Source: an uncultured Oscillospiraceae bacterium (GTDB lineage: Bacteria; Bacillota; Clostridia; Oscillospirales; Oscillospiraceae). From it: DNA of 33,617 nt. Below are positions 1 through 7,535 of this stretch, one piece after another (within the stretch, counting starts at the first letter, position 1; every line of letters starts with the position of its first letter). Location of the stretch: assembly GCA_944383165.1 (NCBI GenBank), contig CALWON010000019.1:1-33617 (forward strand). The letters run 5' to 3'. The notes under the pieces were generated by a model that saw only the letters and a list, made by a program, of their open reading frames with translations, had not been told where the DNA came from and did not search any database. A program made the translations under genes and the position numbers.

Positions 1-1
1 T

Positions 2-75
2 TGGCAGCGGGAGAAGGATTCGAACCCTCACAAACAGAGTCAGAGTCTGTCGTGCTACCCTTACACAATCCCGCT
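2..75 (-). tRNA. tRNA-Gln (anticodon CUG)
   Basis: The reverse strand folds into a complete 74-nt cloverleaf: acceptor AGCGGGA pairs with UCCCGCU, the D-stem is GUGU/GCAC, the anticodon stem is ACAGA/UCUGU, the T-stem is GAGGG/CCUUC with loop UUCGAAU, the discriminator base is G and the CCA end is encoded. The anticodon loop CUCUGAC places CUG at positions 34-36, so it reads the glutamine codon CAG. A consensus promoter lies 45 bases upstream. The downstream side, where other tRNAs or a terminator may follow, is outside the window. Confidence 0.96.
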
Positions 76-120
76 ATGTCGGCTTGTCTGGAAGCGTTTT
101 GTCCACAAAGGACAGGTGCT

Positions 121-149
121 ATTATATCCGCTTCTACAGAAATTGTCAA
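121..149 (-). promoter_or_regulatory. Consensus sigma-A promoter of tRNA-Gln
   Basis: On the reverse strand a perfect -35 TTGACA (144-149) and a perfect -10 TATAAT (121-126) are separated by exactly 17 bases. The predicted start lies about 40 bases before the mature tRNA 5' end, leaving a short leader that can form a GTCC/GGAC hairpin. A full-consensus promoter is typical of stable RNA genes. Confidence 0.9.
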
Positions 150-188
150 CCTGTTTTTTCTTATTTTTTGATAAAACATTCTTTTTTC

Positions 189-203
189 AATTTTAAGAAA
201 ATA
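189..203 (+). promoter_or_regulatory. Candidate CodY box upstream of brnQ
   Basis: AATTTTAAGAAAATA matches the Firmicutes CodY motif AATTTTCWGAAAATT at 13 of 15 positions. It lies about 40 bases upstream of the putative brnQ -10. CodY senses branched-chain amino acids and GTP and represses their uptake and synthesis genes in other Firmicutes, so the site fits the downstream gene. No codY gene is in this window, and the region is AT-rich, which raises the chance of a fortuitous match. Confidence 0.5.
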
Positions 204-215
204 CATGCCCAGTTT

Positions 216-247
216 TTGTAGATTTTTTTGTTAGAATCAACTATAAT
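216..247 (+). promoter_or_regulatory. Putative brnQ promoter
   Basis: A perfect -10 hexamer TATAAT sits at 242-247, 39 bases before the brnQ start codon. The only recognisable -35 candidate, TTGTAG at 216-221, is weak and 20 bases away. Either the promoter depends on an activator or the -35 contributes little. Confidence 0.45.
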
Positions 248-286
248 ATACTTTGCTTTTTATTTTCCATCAGAAAGGAATTTCCT

Positions 287-1645
287 ATGAATACACTATC
301 TTGGAAACATCAGCTTCTTGTTGGGTTTACATTGTTCTCCATGTTTTTTGGAGCTGGGAATTTAATTTTTCCTCCCCAACTGGGTGCAGCCGCAGGGAGC
401 CATACTTGGTATGCTATGGCAGGTCTAAGCCTCAGTGCCATTTTGCTTCCCATTTTAGGAGTCATTGCTGTGGTACGGTATGGCAGTCTGGATGCCCTAG
501 CCAGCCAAGTCCACCCCACCTTTTCTAGGGTATTTACCATCCTGATCTATCTCTCCATTGGTCCATGTCTTGCCATCCCCCGCACAGCCAGCACTTCTTT
601 TGAAATGGCAATCCCCCCTTTCCTCCCTTCTGGGACCCCTACCACCTGGATTCAGTTGGGATATTCCCTTGTCTTTTTCTTGTTGGCATTTCTCATTGCA
701 TTGAACCCAGAGCGGCTCACCAGCTATCTTGGGCGCATTTTATGTCCTATCCTTCTGGTTTTAATCTGTGTTGTCTTTTTTGGTAGCCTCATCCATCCAC
801 TGGCTTCCTACGCCGACCCACAGCCCCCCTATGATCTCGCCCCTGTCATACAGGGGTTCCTTACCGGCTATCAAACGATGGATGCCATTGCAGCCTTGAA
901 TTTTGGCGCTGTTATTGTACTGAATTTACAGGCATTGGGGGTTCATGACACAAAATCCATTTTGTCTGCCGTAATCAAAGCTGGTTTGGTTGCCTGCCTT
1001 CTCTTTCTTCTCTCCTACTCTATGTTGGCCCATATTGGCGCCGTTTCCGGTTCTGCCTTTCTTGAAGTTTCCAATGGTGCCACCATCCTCACCAGGCTTA
1101 TACAGCAAATTTTTGGATACTTTGGCTCTATCCTTTTGGCACTGATTTTTATGATTGCCTGTTTCAACACCTGTGTAGGGCTGATTAGCTGTTGCAGCAC
1201 CTATTTCCATAAACTACTCCCCGCCCTGTCCTACCGTGTCTGGGCATTTCTATTTGCCTTCCTCAGTATGGCTATCTCCAATGCAGGGCTGACTCAAATC
1301 ATGTCTTTTTCTGTACCTGTCCTGAACATCCTCTATCCCCCAGCCATTGTTTTGATTCTTCTATCCTTTCTTCCCCGCTCCCTGTCTTCCCATAGGGGCA
1401 TCTATGTGGGCTCTATCAGTTTTACCTGCCTCTTTAGCATCCTCTATACAGTACAGGACCTTCTCTCCCTTGCGCAATTCACCCCAGAACATCCCATGAA
1501 CCACTTCACCCTTCTGTTCCATCGGTTCTTAAACACAATCCCTCTGTCCAATCTGGGGCTTGGATGGGTACTTCCTGCCCTTATTGGTGCACTGGTTGGG
1601 CTTGCAATTTCTCTAATTCTATCTGATTTGCATCCAAGGGGATGA
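287..1645 (+). CDS. brnQ: Branched-chain amino acid:cation symporter (LIVCS family)
   Basis: This 452-residue polytopic membrane protein matches the BrnQ/LIVCS family, which imports leucine, isoleucine and valine with Na+ or H+. The N-terminal region LVGFTLFSMFFGAGNLIFPP is the family signature, followed by about twelve hydrophobic segments over the whole length. Length is normal for the family. The start is fixed by an AGAAAGGAA ribosome binding site at 273-280. It appears to be transcribed alone, from a promoter with a CodY-like box upstream, which suggests nutritional repression. Its last 65 bases overlap the 3' end of the convergent gene on the other strand, and no clear terminator was seen between them. 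Family assignment is firm; which of the three amino acids it prefers cannot be told from sequence. Confidence 0.94.
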   Translation: MNTLSWKHQLLVGFTLFSMFFGAGNLIFPPQLGAAAGSHTWYAMAGLSLSAILLPILGVIAVVRYGSLDALASQVHPTFSRVFTILIYLSIGPCLAIPRTASTSFEMAIPPFLPSGTPTTWIQLGYSLVFFLLAFLIALNPERLTSYLGRILCPILLVLICVVFFGSLIHPLASYADPQPPYDLAPVIQGFLTGYQTMDAIAALNFGAVIVLNLQALGVHDTKSILSAVIKAGLVACLLFLLSYSMLAHIGAVSGSAFLEVSNGATILTRLIQQIFGYFGSILLALIFMIACFNTCVGLISCCSTYFHKLLPALSYRVWAFLFAFLSMAISNAGLTQIMSFSVPVLNILYPPAIVLILLSFLPRSLSSHRGIYVGSISFTCLFSILYTVQDLLSLAQFTPEHPMNHFTLLFHRFLNTIPLSNLGLGWVLPALIGALVGLAISLILSDLHPRG

Positions 1646-2285
1646 AAAAGGTAAGTATCCCTTCCTGTCCTTGTATGAATACCCTCTGTGGTATGTAAAA
1701 TTCCAGCCCCCGGTCTGTCCAGGCAAACCGGTCCATATGGCATAATTTACAAAACTGCTGTTGTGTCATCTCTGGCAGATGGCTGCCCTCCCTCTGCCCC
1801 ATTTCCTGGAACTGCTCATACAACCTCTGTTTCAGGTACTTCTTCCCATTTTTTTCGTTCAGAAACTCCCACGGCAGAGCTGGGGTGCCACTGGGCAGAT
1901 GCCACACATCCCCATATTTGATCCATCTGCATTGTGTCTTGCCCCACTGTTCCCGTACCTCAGTCACAAGGGAGAGTATTGCCTCGCTTTGGTAGGTCAC
2001 AGTCTGTGTCAATTCCACATTCCATGGTAAAAACGCCCTCCCCTGTTCCTTACAAGTTGCAAATGCAATCCCACTTCTCCAGTATAGTTCCCCATCCCAT
2101 CTCTTTTGCCATTGACGGATGACCCTTTGATAGTAATCATTTAATTTGTGTACTGGAAACCCTGTCCCTTTGATACTGGGCAATACCCACCTCTTTTCTA
2201 GCACAACTTGATCCTGTAACTGGTTACACTGCTTACATGGGGAAAATTTGATCTGATATCGGTTCTGTTTTCCCTCTTTTTTCAT
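1581..2285 (-). CDS. RsiV/PdaC-like DUF3298-type protein, apparently without signal peptide
   Basis: This 234-residue protein is not a firm match, but its layout resembles the DUF4163 + DUF3298 pair of RsiV and PdaC. A first half carries paired aromatic strands (ELYWRSGIAF, ELTQTVTYQSEAILSLVTEV), and the second half has a helix (KKYLKQRLYEQFQEM) followed by a C-terminal segment GLEFYIPQ...LTFFIPLD. Known relatives are extracytoplasmic domains of anti-sigma factors or peptidoglycan deacetylases. Here the N-terminus (MKKEGKQNRYQIKFS) shows no signal peptide or membrane helix, so the product may be cytoplasmic. An AGAGG site nine bases upstream supports the start. Cysteines at about 17 and 20 form a CxxC. 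The 3' end overlaps brnQ by 65 bases. Existence as a gene is likely; function is unknown. Confidence 0.68.
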   Translation of the reverse strand: MKKEGKQNRYQIKFSPCKQCNQLQDQVVLEKRWVLPSIKGTGFPVHKLNDYYQRVIRQWQKRWDGELYWRSGIAFATCKEQGRAFLPWNVELTQTVTYQSEAILSLVTEVREQWGKTQCRWIKYGDVWHLPSGTPALPWEFLNEKNGKKYLKQRLYEQFQEMGQREGSHLPEMTQQQFCKLCHMDRFAWTDRGLEFYIPQRVFIQGQEGILTFFIPLDANQIELEKLQAQPVHQ

Positions 2286-2343
2286 GCCATATCACCTCTC
2301 TAAGATACCCTATGTAAAATCAAAGAAAAAGGTGTCTTGTCTG

Positions 2344-2372
2344 TTTACTTTCGTATGTTAACATGGTAAAAT
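2344..2372 (+). promoter_or_regulatory. Promoter of the yerC-methyltransferase-hslO operon with a central palindrome
   Basis: TTTACT (2344-2349) and TAAAAT (2367-2372) are separated by 17 bases. The spacer holds the perfect 10-base palindrome ATGTTAACAT (2355-2364). A palindrome lying between -35 and -10 is a classical repressor position. Its GTTAAC core is also the centre of the E. coli TrpR operator, and the first gene of this operon encodes a TrpR-type HTH protein. Autoregulation is an inference. Confidence 0.5.
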
Positions 2373-2405
2373 GTAAAAGTGATCAACTTTGAAAGGAGTC
2401 ATCCC

Positions 2406-2702
2406 ATGTCAAAATTTTATGAAAAGCCCCCAAGTGATTTGCTCTACTATGCGATGCTGGAGCTTCAGGATGTGGATGAATGCCGAAAATTTCTTCAGGA
2501 TCTCTGTACAGTATCTGAACTGAAGGCAATGGAACAACGAATGGAAGTTGCCATGTTGCTGGATCAGGGGCTGATATATAGTGAAATCTTGGAAAAAACC
2601 GGGGCATCCAGTGCCACAATCAGCCGTGTTAACCGCTGTTTGCTCTATGGTGCCAATGGATACCGCACCATTATTCCACGACTGAAGGAGAAACTATCAT
2701 GA
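2406..2702 (+). CDS. yerC: YerC/YecD-family TrpR-like transcriptional regulator
   Basis: This 98-residue protein belongs to the YerC/YecD family of small helical proteins related to the Trp repressor. The region CTVSELKAMEQRMEVAMLLD followed by YSEILEKTGASSATISRVNR is the helix-turn-helix, with ATISRVN corresponding to the recognition helix of TrpR (ATITRGS). There is no separate ligand domain. I start it at 2406 rather than at the in-frame upstream codon at 2379, because GAAAGGAG (2391-2398) lies eight bases before 2406 and the upstream codon would fall inside the promoter region. Its last bases overlap the methyltransferase start (ATGA), indicating translational coupling. The operon partners suggest a housekeeping role, but the regulon and effector are unknown. 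Confidence 0.85.
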   Translation: MSKFYEKPPSDLLYYAMLELQDVDECRKFLQDLCTVSELKAMEQRMEVAMLLDQGLIYSEILEKTGASSATISRVNRCLLYGANGYRTIIPRLKEKLS

Positions 2703-3469
2703 CCAGTTATGGCTTTCTGGCTGGCTGCTATGACCAATTTACCACCGATGTGAATTATCCCAAATGGGCTGACTATATTGAATCCCACTTTCAAAAAATG
2801 GGACTCCCCGGAACCACCGTTTTGGATTTGGCCTGTGGTACTGGCTCTCTGACGTGGGAACTTGCCCAGCGGGGCTATGATATGATTGGTGTAGACCTGT
2901 CCCCAGACATGCTGGCTGAGGCAATGGAAAAACAGCGTCCTATTGATGGTCCCGCCCCTGTTTTTCTGTGTCAGTCTATGGATCAATTAGACTTATATGG
3001 GACCATTGACGCCTGTGTGTGCTGTCTGGACAGCATGAACTATGTACTGGAACCGAAAAAATTACAAAAAGCCATAGAGCGCGTGTATCTCTTTCTCATG
3101 CCCGGTGGTGTCTTCCTGTTTGACATCAACTCTCCCTACAAACTGGAGCATTTAGATGGTCAAATTTTTCTGGATGAAACGGAAGATGCCTACTGTGTCT
3201 GGCGTGCAGAATACTCCAAACGCAGCCGCATTTGTTCCTACTTCATGGATATCTTTCAGCTTGATGAGGAAACTGGTCTGTGGGAGCGTGAAAATGAATT
3301 ACATCAAGAGCGAGCCTATACGCCGGAAGATTTGACCGCCATGCTCAAACAGGCTGGTTTTCAGGACATCAAACAATATGGCAACCTGAAATGGCGTGCC
3401 CCAAAGCTGGAGGAAGACCGGATTTTCTTTGTTGCACGGAAAAATCCAAATATGACAACTCAATTATAA
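2699..3469 (+). CDS. Class I SAM-dependent methyltransferase
   Basis: This 256-residue protein has a Rossmann-like methyltransferase core. Motif I is VLDLACGTG at residues 41-49, and the acidic residue that binds the SAM ribose is in GVDLSPDM (residues 64-71). It is followed by a post-I segment around CQSMDQLDL and a motif-IV-like DACVCCLDSMNYV. The substrate cannot be told: the C-terminal half has small-molecule-type features and no RNA-binding domain is visible. It overlaps yerC by four bases and is followed 14 bases later by hslO, so the three genes form one operon. The family call is firm, the function is not. Confidence 0.88.
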   Translation: MTSYGFLAGCYDQFTTDVNYPKWADYIESHFQKMGLPGTTVLDLACGTGSLTWELAQRGYDMIGVDLSPDMLAEAMEKQRPIDGPAPVFLCQSMDQLDLYGTIDACVCCLDSMNYVLEPKKLQKAIERVYLFLMPGGVFLFDINSPYKLEHLDGQIFLDETEDAYCVWRAEYSKRSRICSYFMDIFQLDEETGLWERENELHQERAYTPEDLTAMLKQAGFQDIKQYGNLKWRAPKLEEDRIFFVARKNPNMTTQL

Positions 3470-3483
3470 GGAGAATTTCATTC

Positions 3484-4365
3484 ATGCAAGACCAACTTGT
3501 AAGAGCTATGACAGCAGATGGTCAGATTAAAGCAGTGGCTGTCACCGGACGTGACCTGGTAGAAAGAGCACGCACCATCCATACCCTACTCCCTGTGGCA
3601 ACTGCCGCCTTGGGGCGCACTTTGCTTGCCAGCTCCATGATGGGGGATATGTTAAAATCCGACCAGGCATCCCTGACCTTGCAGTTAAAAGGAGGGGGAC
3701 CACTAGGCACTGTTTTGGCTGTATCCGATTCCCAAGGCAATGTGAGAGGCTATGTACAAAACCCCCATGTGGCTTTGATGGAGAAGGAACGGGGCAAACT
3801 GGATGTTGGCAGTGCGGTGGGAACTGATGGAAGCCTGACGGTCATCAAAGATTTGGGTATGAAAGAACCATATGTGGGCACCATTGGGCTGTTTTCCGGT
3901 GAAATTGCGGATGATATTGCCATGTACTTTGTAGAAAGTGAGCAAATTCCAACCGCTTGCGCCCTTGGTGTACTCATTGGAACAGATCAGTCTGTCACCG
4001 CCGCAGGCGGTTACCTGATTCAGCTTCTCCCCGGTGCGGATGAATCTATGATTTCCAAAGTGGAAGCTGGGATTCACCGTGTGGGTTCTGTCAGCCCCGC
4101 TCTGGAACGTGGGCTGGATGCTGAGGGACTTCTGCGTGAAGTACTTTCTGACTTTGAACTGGAAATTTTGGAGACTCATCCCATCTCTTACCGCTGTTAT
4201 TGCAGTGAGGAACGTGTTACCCGTGCCCTCATCAGCATGGGAAAAGAAGAACTGGCTTCCATGATTGCAGAGCAGGGAGAAGCAGAGTTGACCTGTCAAT
4301 TTTGTGATAAAGTTTACCACTACACCAAAGAGCAACTGGAGGCACTGCTACACTCCATGTCATAA
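3484..4365 (+). CDS. hslO: Hsp33 redox-regulated chaperone
   Basis: This 293-residue protein is Hsp33, a holdase chaperone switched on by oxidative unfolding in the cytoplasm. The four zinc-binding cysteines of the redox switch are present as C238-x-C240 and C271-x-x-C274. The core carries the expected VGTIGLFSGEIADDIAMYFV segment around residues 131-150. The start at 3484 is chosen from an AAGGAG site (3468-3473) that overlaps the stop codon of the methyltransferase gene; an upstream in-frame codon at 3391 would lie inside that gene. It is the last gene of the yerC operon and is followed by a strong terminator. A chaperone downstream of a small regulator hints at stress-linked expression, but this is inference. 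Confidence 0.95.
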   Translation: MQDQLVRAMTADGQIKAVAVTGRDLVERARTIHTLLPVATAALGRTLLASSMMGDMLKSDQASLTLQLKGGGPLGTVLAVSDSQGNVRGYVQNPHVALMEKERGKLDVGSAVGTDGSLTVIKDLGMKEPYVGTIGLFSGEIADDIAMYFVESEQIPTACALGVLIGTDQSVTAAGGYLIQLLPGADESMISKVEAGIHRVGSVSPALERGLDAEGLLREVLSDFELEILETHPISYRCYCSEERVTRALISMGKEELASMIAEQGEAELTCQFCDKVYHYTKEQLEALLHSMS

Positions 4366-4379
4366 CCACTAGAATCAAG

Positions 4380-4424
4380 CTGCCTGAGATTGTACTTTCA
4401 TTTACAATTTCAGGCAGTTTCCCT
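4380..4424 (+). terminator. Intrinsic terminator of the yerC-methyltransferase-hslO operon
   Basis: A 15-bp stem with one G-T pair (4380-4394 with 4403-4417, CTGCCTGAGATTGTA on the left arm) and an 8-base loop is followed by TTTCCCTATTT. It lies 14 bases after the hslO stop. The T-tract is interrupted, so strength may be moderate. Confidence 0.8.
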
Positions 4425-4676
4425 ATTTGCCTTTGATCTGTAATGAATTTAAGAAAAAAACTTCACAAACTATTCTACATGACCAGATGGATTCCAATTT
4501 AAACCCTTATTTTTTGTGTAGATACTACAAGAAAATCATGACAAAATTGTTCATTAGATGGAATTTATTTTCATGCTTGTAGGAATTTGAAGGATTTTGA
4601 AGTCCGACTTGTAGAATAAAGTGACAACTGATGTGGAAGGGCATCAAAAAACAAAAGAAAAAGGAGAGAGTAAATC
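4425..4676 (+). other. Intergenic region upstream of gltS with repeated CTTGTAG
   Basis: This AT-rich stretch completes the 311-base gap between hslO and gltS and contains no plausible gene. It carries CTTGTAG twice directly (4576-4582 and 4608-4614, 32 bases apart) and once inverted (4525-4531, as CTACAAG within the small palindrome TGTAGATACTACA). A possible -10 TAGAAT (4612-4617) overlaps the last copy, with a weak -35 TTGAAG at 4587-4592 (19-base spacer). The ribosome binding site AAGGAGAG precedes gltS. An operator array is possible but unproven. Confidence 0.4.
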
Positions 4677-5918
4677 ATGCAAATTGCACTGAATATGTAT
4701 CAGACTGCAGCCATTGCCATGCTCCTGTTCGTCTTGGGACGTGCATTGACCACCAGGATCGAATTTCTGAGAAAATGCTGCATTCCTGCCCCTGTGGTAG
4801 GCGGTCTGATCTTCGCCATTGTCCACTTGTTCTTGTACATGGGCGGTATTGTTGAGTTCAGCTTTGACTCCAATGTAAAGGACTTCTTTATGACCCTGTT
4901 CTTCACCAGCGTCGGTTACACTGCCTGCTTCCGTCTGCTGAAGAAGGGTGGCAAAAAGGTGATCACCTTCCTGATCGTTACCATCGTCATGGTCTGCTTG
5001 CAGAATGTTCTCAGCAGTGTCCTGGCTGGTGTGTTTGGCTGGGATATGCGTCTGGGTCTGTGTACTGGTTCTATTCCCATGGTTGGCGGTCATGGTACTG
5101 CCGGTTCCTACGGTCCTATGATGGAAAACGATCTGGGCATTGCTGGTGCTAACGTGCTGGCCATTGCCGCTGCAACCTACGGTCTGGTAGCTGGTTCCCT
5201 CATGGGTGGTCCTACCGCTCGCAGCATCATCAACAAGTATGGGCTTCACTCTGAGGAGACAGAAGCAACTATCATGGAAGTGAGTGATGAGACTGAGGCA
5301 CAGAAGGCAAAGGCAAACGATGTCAGTGTAGAGTCTTTCACCAATGCTGTGATCCTGCTGATTGTGGCCTCTGGTCTGGGTACTCTGTTGACCCTGTGGC
5401 TGAACAACATTCAGATCAACATCGGTAACTTCTCCTTCAAGTTCACCTTCCCCACCTACATTGGTGCTATGCTGATCGCCGCTGTGATTCGTAATTTCTG
5501 TGATGCAAAGCACATCATCCTGCCCGGTAAAGCTCTGGACATCTGGGGCAACGTCTCCCTGTCCATCTTCCTTGCCATTGCTCTGATGAGCGTGTGCCTG
5601 TGGCAGCTTGCCGATCTGGCTGTTCCTATGGTTGTTATGCTGGCTGCTCAGACTGTCCTCATGTTCTTCTTCGCCCGTTTCGTGGTGTTCAACATCATGG
5701 GTCGAGACTACGAGGCTGCTGTTATGACCTCCGCTTTCTGTGGCTTCGGCATGGGTGCTACCCCCAACGCTATGGCAAACATGCAGGCTCTGACCAAGCA
5801 CTTTGGTCCTGCCCCTCAGGCATACTTTGTTGTGCCCCTGGTTGGCTCCCTGTTCATTGACTTCTTCAATGGTCTGATTATTACAGGTTTCATCAACATC
5901 CTGCCTATGTTTGGTTAA
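4677..5918 (+). CDS. gltS: Sodium:glutamate symporter GltS
   Basis: This 413-residue membrane protein matches the GltS (ESS) family, which imports glutamate with Na+. Recognisable blocks are the N-terminal IPAPVVGGLIFAIVH, the glycine-rich re-entrant segment SIPMVGGHGTAGSYGPM near residue 140, and the second repeat's FCGFGMGATPNAMANMQAL near residue 360. The two halves form the inverted structural repeat typical of the family, joined by a charged linker around residues 190-220. The start is supported by AAGGAGAG ten bases upstream. Codon usage is markedly biased toward C- and G-ending codons compared with neighbours, like the glycolytic and chaperone genes here, suggesting high expression. 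It is monocistronic, with its own terminator. Confidence 0.95.
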   Translation: MQIALNMYQTAAIAMLLFVLGRALTTRIEFLRKCCIPAPVVGGLIFAIVHLFLYMGGIVEFSFDSNVKDFFMTLFFTSVGYTACFRLLKKGGKKVITFLIVTIVMVCLQNVLSSVLAGVFGWDMRLGLCTGSIPMVGGHGTAGSYGPMMENDLGIAGANVLAIAAATYGLVAGSLMGGPTARSIINKYGLHSEETEATIMEVSDETEAQKAKANDVSVESFTNAVILLIVASGLGTLLTLWLNNIQINIGNFSFKFTFPTYIGAMLIAAVIRNFCDAKHIILPGKALDIWGNVSLSIFLAIALMSVCLWQLADLAVPMVVMLAAQTVLMFFFARFVVFNIMGRDYEAAVMTSAFCGFGMGATPNAMANMQALTKHFGPAPQAYFVVPLVGSLFIDFFNGLIITGFINILPMFG

Positions 5919-5925
5919 TCCCTTC

Positions 5926-5960
5926 GCCTGGAATCTCTCATAGATTCCAGGCTTTTTATT
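5926..5960 (+). terminator. Intrinsic terminator of gltS
   Basis: A perfect 11-bp stem (GCCTGGAATCT at 5926-5936 with 5942-5952) closes a 5-base loop and is followed by TTTTTATT. It lies directly after the gltS stop. Confidence 0.93.
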
Positions 5961-5969
5961 CCTGAGACA

Positions 5970-6024
5970 AAAAACAGAACACAGAGGATGGGACGATTGT
6001 ACCCATGCTCTGTGTTCTGTTTTT
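5970..6024 (-). terminator. Terminator of the C26-VanY operon (bidirectional shape)
   Basis: A 17-bp perfect stem (5970-5986 with 6008-6024, core ACAGAACACAGAG) continues into an inner 5-bp ATGGG/CCCAT stem after one mismatch. Runs of T flank it on both strands. It lies 16 bases beyond the stop of the leftward D,D-carboxypeptidase gene and backs up the gltS terminator from the other side. Confidence 0.9.
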
Positions 6025-6040
6025 CTCAATCTACTACATT

Positions 6041-7498
6041 TCAATCATACAACTTGGCACTCAACCACTTGACAGGATCAAACACAGGGGCAATCCAGCT
6101 TTCAGAGGAAATGGGGATCTGTGTTGGAAACAATGCCATCAACTCCTCTATGCTGGCATTTTTCAGGTAGTGATACAATGAAGTCAAAATCTCATTTGTA
6201 CTCTGGTGCTCCTGTATATAGATTATATTATCCACTTGCTGGTATGGGATCTCAAACTGTTTTAAAAAATCTGTCACTGGTACATAGAGTTCTCCTTGGT
6301 ACCATAACTCTGTATGTTTTCTTGGATAGGGAACCCCGTCCACCACTGGCAGCAGATAGGGGTGTAATTCGACTCGTTGGTTCTCCGAAAACAGCAACAC
6401 ACCACCATCCGACCGGACCCCTGCCGCAATTCCAACACTACGGGCCAACATAACACATGGGGCATACCACTGATGATCCAGCCATAAGAGTTGCCCTGAA
6501 ATTGGGGTGGAGGTATTTTGGAGAAAATCAGTCTGTGGTGGTACTTGCCGTGCCAGATATTCCTCATAGGTCAATCCCTGTTCCTCACAGGTCTGGGCAA
6601 TTTCTACCCCCACATACCGATAGTGCCACGGCTCAAACTGATACCCTGTAATACGCTCTTTCCCCTCTGGATAGCGGAGAATAAAGCCATACTTCCAGCT
6701 ATTTTCTCTCAACCATCGGTATGTATCGGTATTCTGAAAATTGCTGTAGAAATCGGCTGTGTTAATATCCACACTCAATCCAGTCTGATGCTCTGAATAA
6801 CCTGGCCTTGCGGAATAGCTCTCTGCAAGTTCTAGCCCATCGGTTGCCACATAGGTCTGATACAGCCGCTTTTGTGTCTGGTAGGAGCGATAGGCAGACA
6901 CACTGTAGAGGCGAAATCCATCTTGACTGGCTGCTTCTGCCATCTTGACAAATGCCTCATAGGCAACCGGCTGCATTTTCGCATTGGGTACTGTGGTATA
7001 GGCAGCATCCATTTTGACCAGTTCCGGCTCGAACTCTGCCCCCAGCGCAGAATACTTGTTTACTAAAACCGTCAAGCTATTGGGGTTCTCCGCCATCACG
7101 GTCTGTTCATAAAAGGGTAAATCTAAATTTGCATTGACCCATGTTACAATTTCTTCCGCGGTCCACTCTGGTGTCTGCTCCCACTGCTGGATATAGCGTT
7201 CCAGTAACTCAGATTTTCCATAGGGCAACTGCAAGAAAGACAACCATACAGGTGGGGCTGTGTTTTGCACAAGTGAGCCCCATTGTTTCTCACTTAACTG
7301 TAGATGCAACCTGGTTGCCTCCTGTTGCTGGACTCCCCACTGTTCCAACTGTTCCAACTGCTGGATCTCCTGCCGGATTTGCTCATGTTCAGGATAGAGG
7401 ATCACATCTTCCTGTATGGGCTGCGCTGCCACACCAAAAGAACAACATGCAGCGCACAACACGGCTGCAATCCCTTTGATGACGATTTTATGTTTCAT
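6041..7498 (-). CDS. Secreted VanY-type D-alanyl-D-alanine carboxypeptidase (M15B)
   Basis: This 485-residue exported protein should trim D-Ala-D-Ala stem peptides of peptidoglycan outside the cell. A signal peptide covers residues 1-26 (VAA before Q). Residues about 165-305 form the VanY domain with the zinc motif SEHQTGLSVD, giving ligands H237, D244 and H292 (in EPWHYRY), and the catalytic E289. Residues about 330-430 look like a beta-rich stalk similar to copper-amine-oxidase N-terminal domains (repeated short strands, ELYVPVTDFLKQF). Residues 35-75 are Gln/Glu-rich and helical. I start at 7498, where AGAGGAG lies ten bases upstream and a signal peptide begins; the longer frame to 7621 runs into the preceding gene. 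It is cotranscribed with the C26 gene 37 bases upstream. No vancomycin-resistance genes are nearby, so a housekeeping role is likely. Confidence 0.9.
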   Translation of the reverse strand: MKHKIVIKGIAAVLCAACCSFGVAAQPIQEDVILYPEHEQIRQEIQQLEQLEQWGVQQQEATRLHLQLSEKQWGSLVQNTAPPVWLSFLQLPYGKSELLERYIQQWEQTPEWTAEEIVTWVNANLDLPFYEQTVMAENPNSLTVLVNKYSALGAEFEPELVKMDAAYTTVPNAKMQPVAYEAFVKMAEAASQDGFRLYSVSAYRSYQTQKRLYQTYVATDGLELAESYSARPGYSEHQTGLSVDINTADFYSNFQNTDTYRWLRENSWKYGFILRYPEGKERITGYQFEPWHYRYVGVEIAQTCEEQGLTYEEYLARQVPPQTDFLQNTSTPISGQLLWLDHQWYAPCVMLARSVGIAAGVRSDGGVLLFSENQRVELHPYLLPVVDGVPYPRKHTELWYQGELYVPVTDFLKQFEIPYQQVDNIIYIQEHQSTNEILTSLYHYLKNASIEELMALFPTQIPISSESWIAPVFDPVKWLSAKLYD

Positions 7499-7535
7499 AG
7501 TTTTCTTGCTCCTCTGTATCATCCTCACACAGAAT

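Noticed and set aside
4644..6044. 466-codon open frame on the strand opposite gltS
   Set aside because: His/Gln/Thr/Glu-rich low-complexity product with no domain, mirroring the strongly biased codons of gltS on the other strand; no ribosome binding site.
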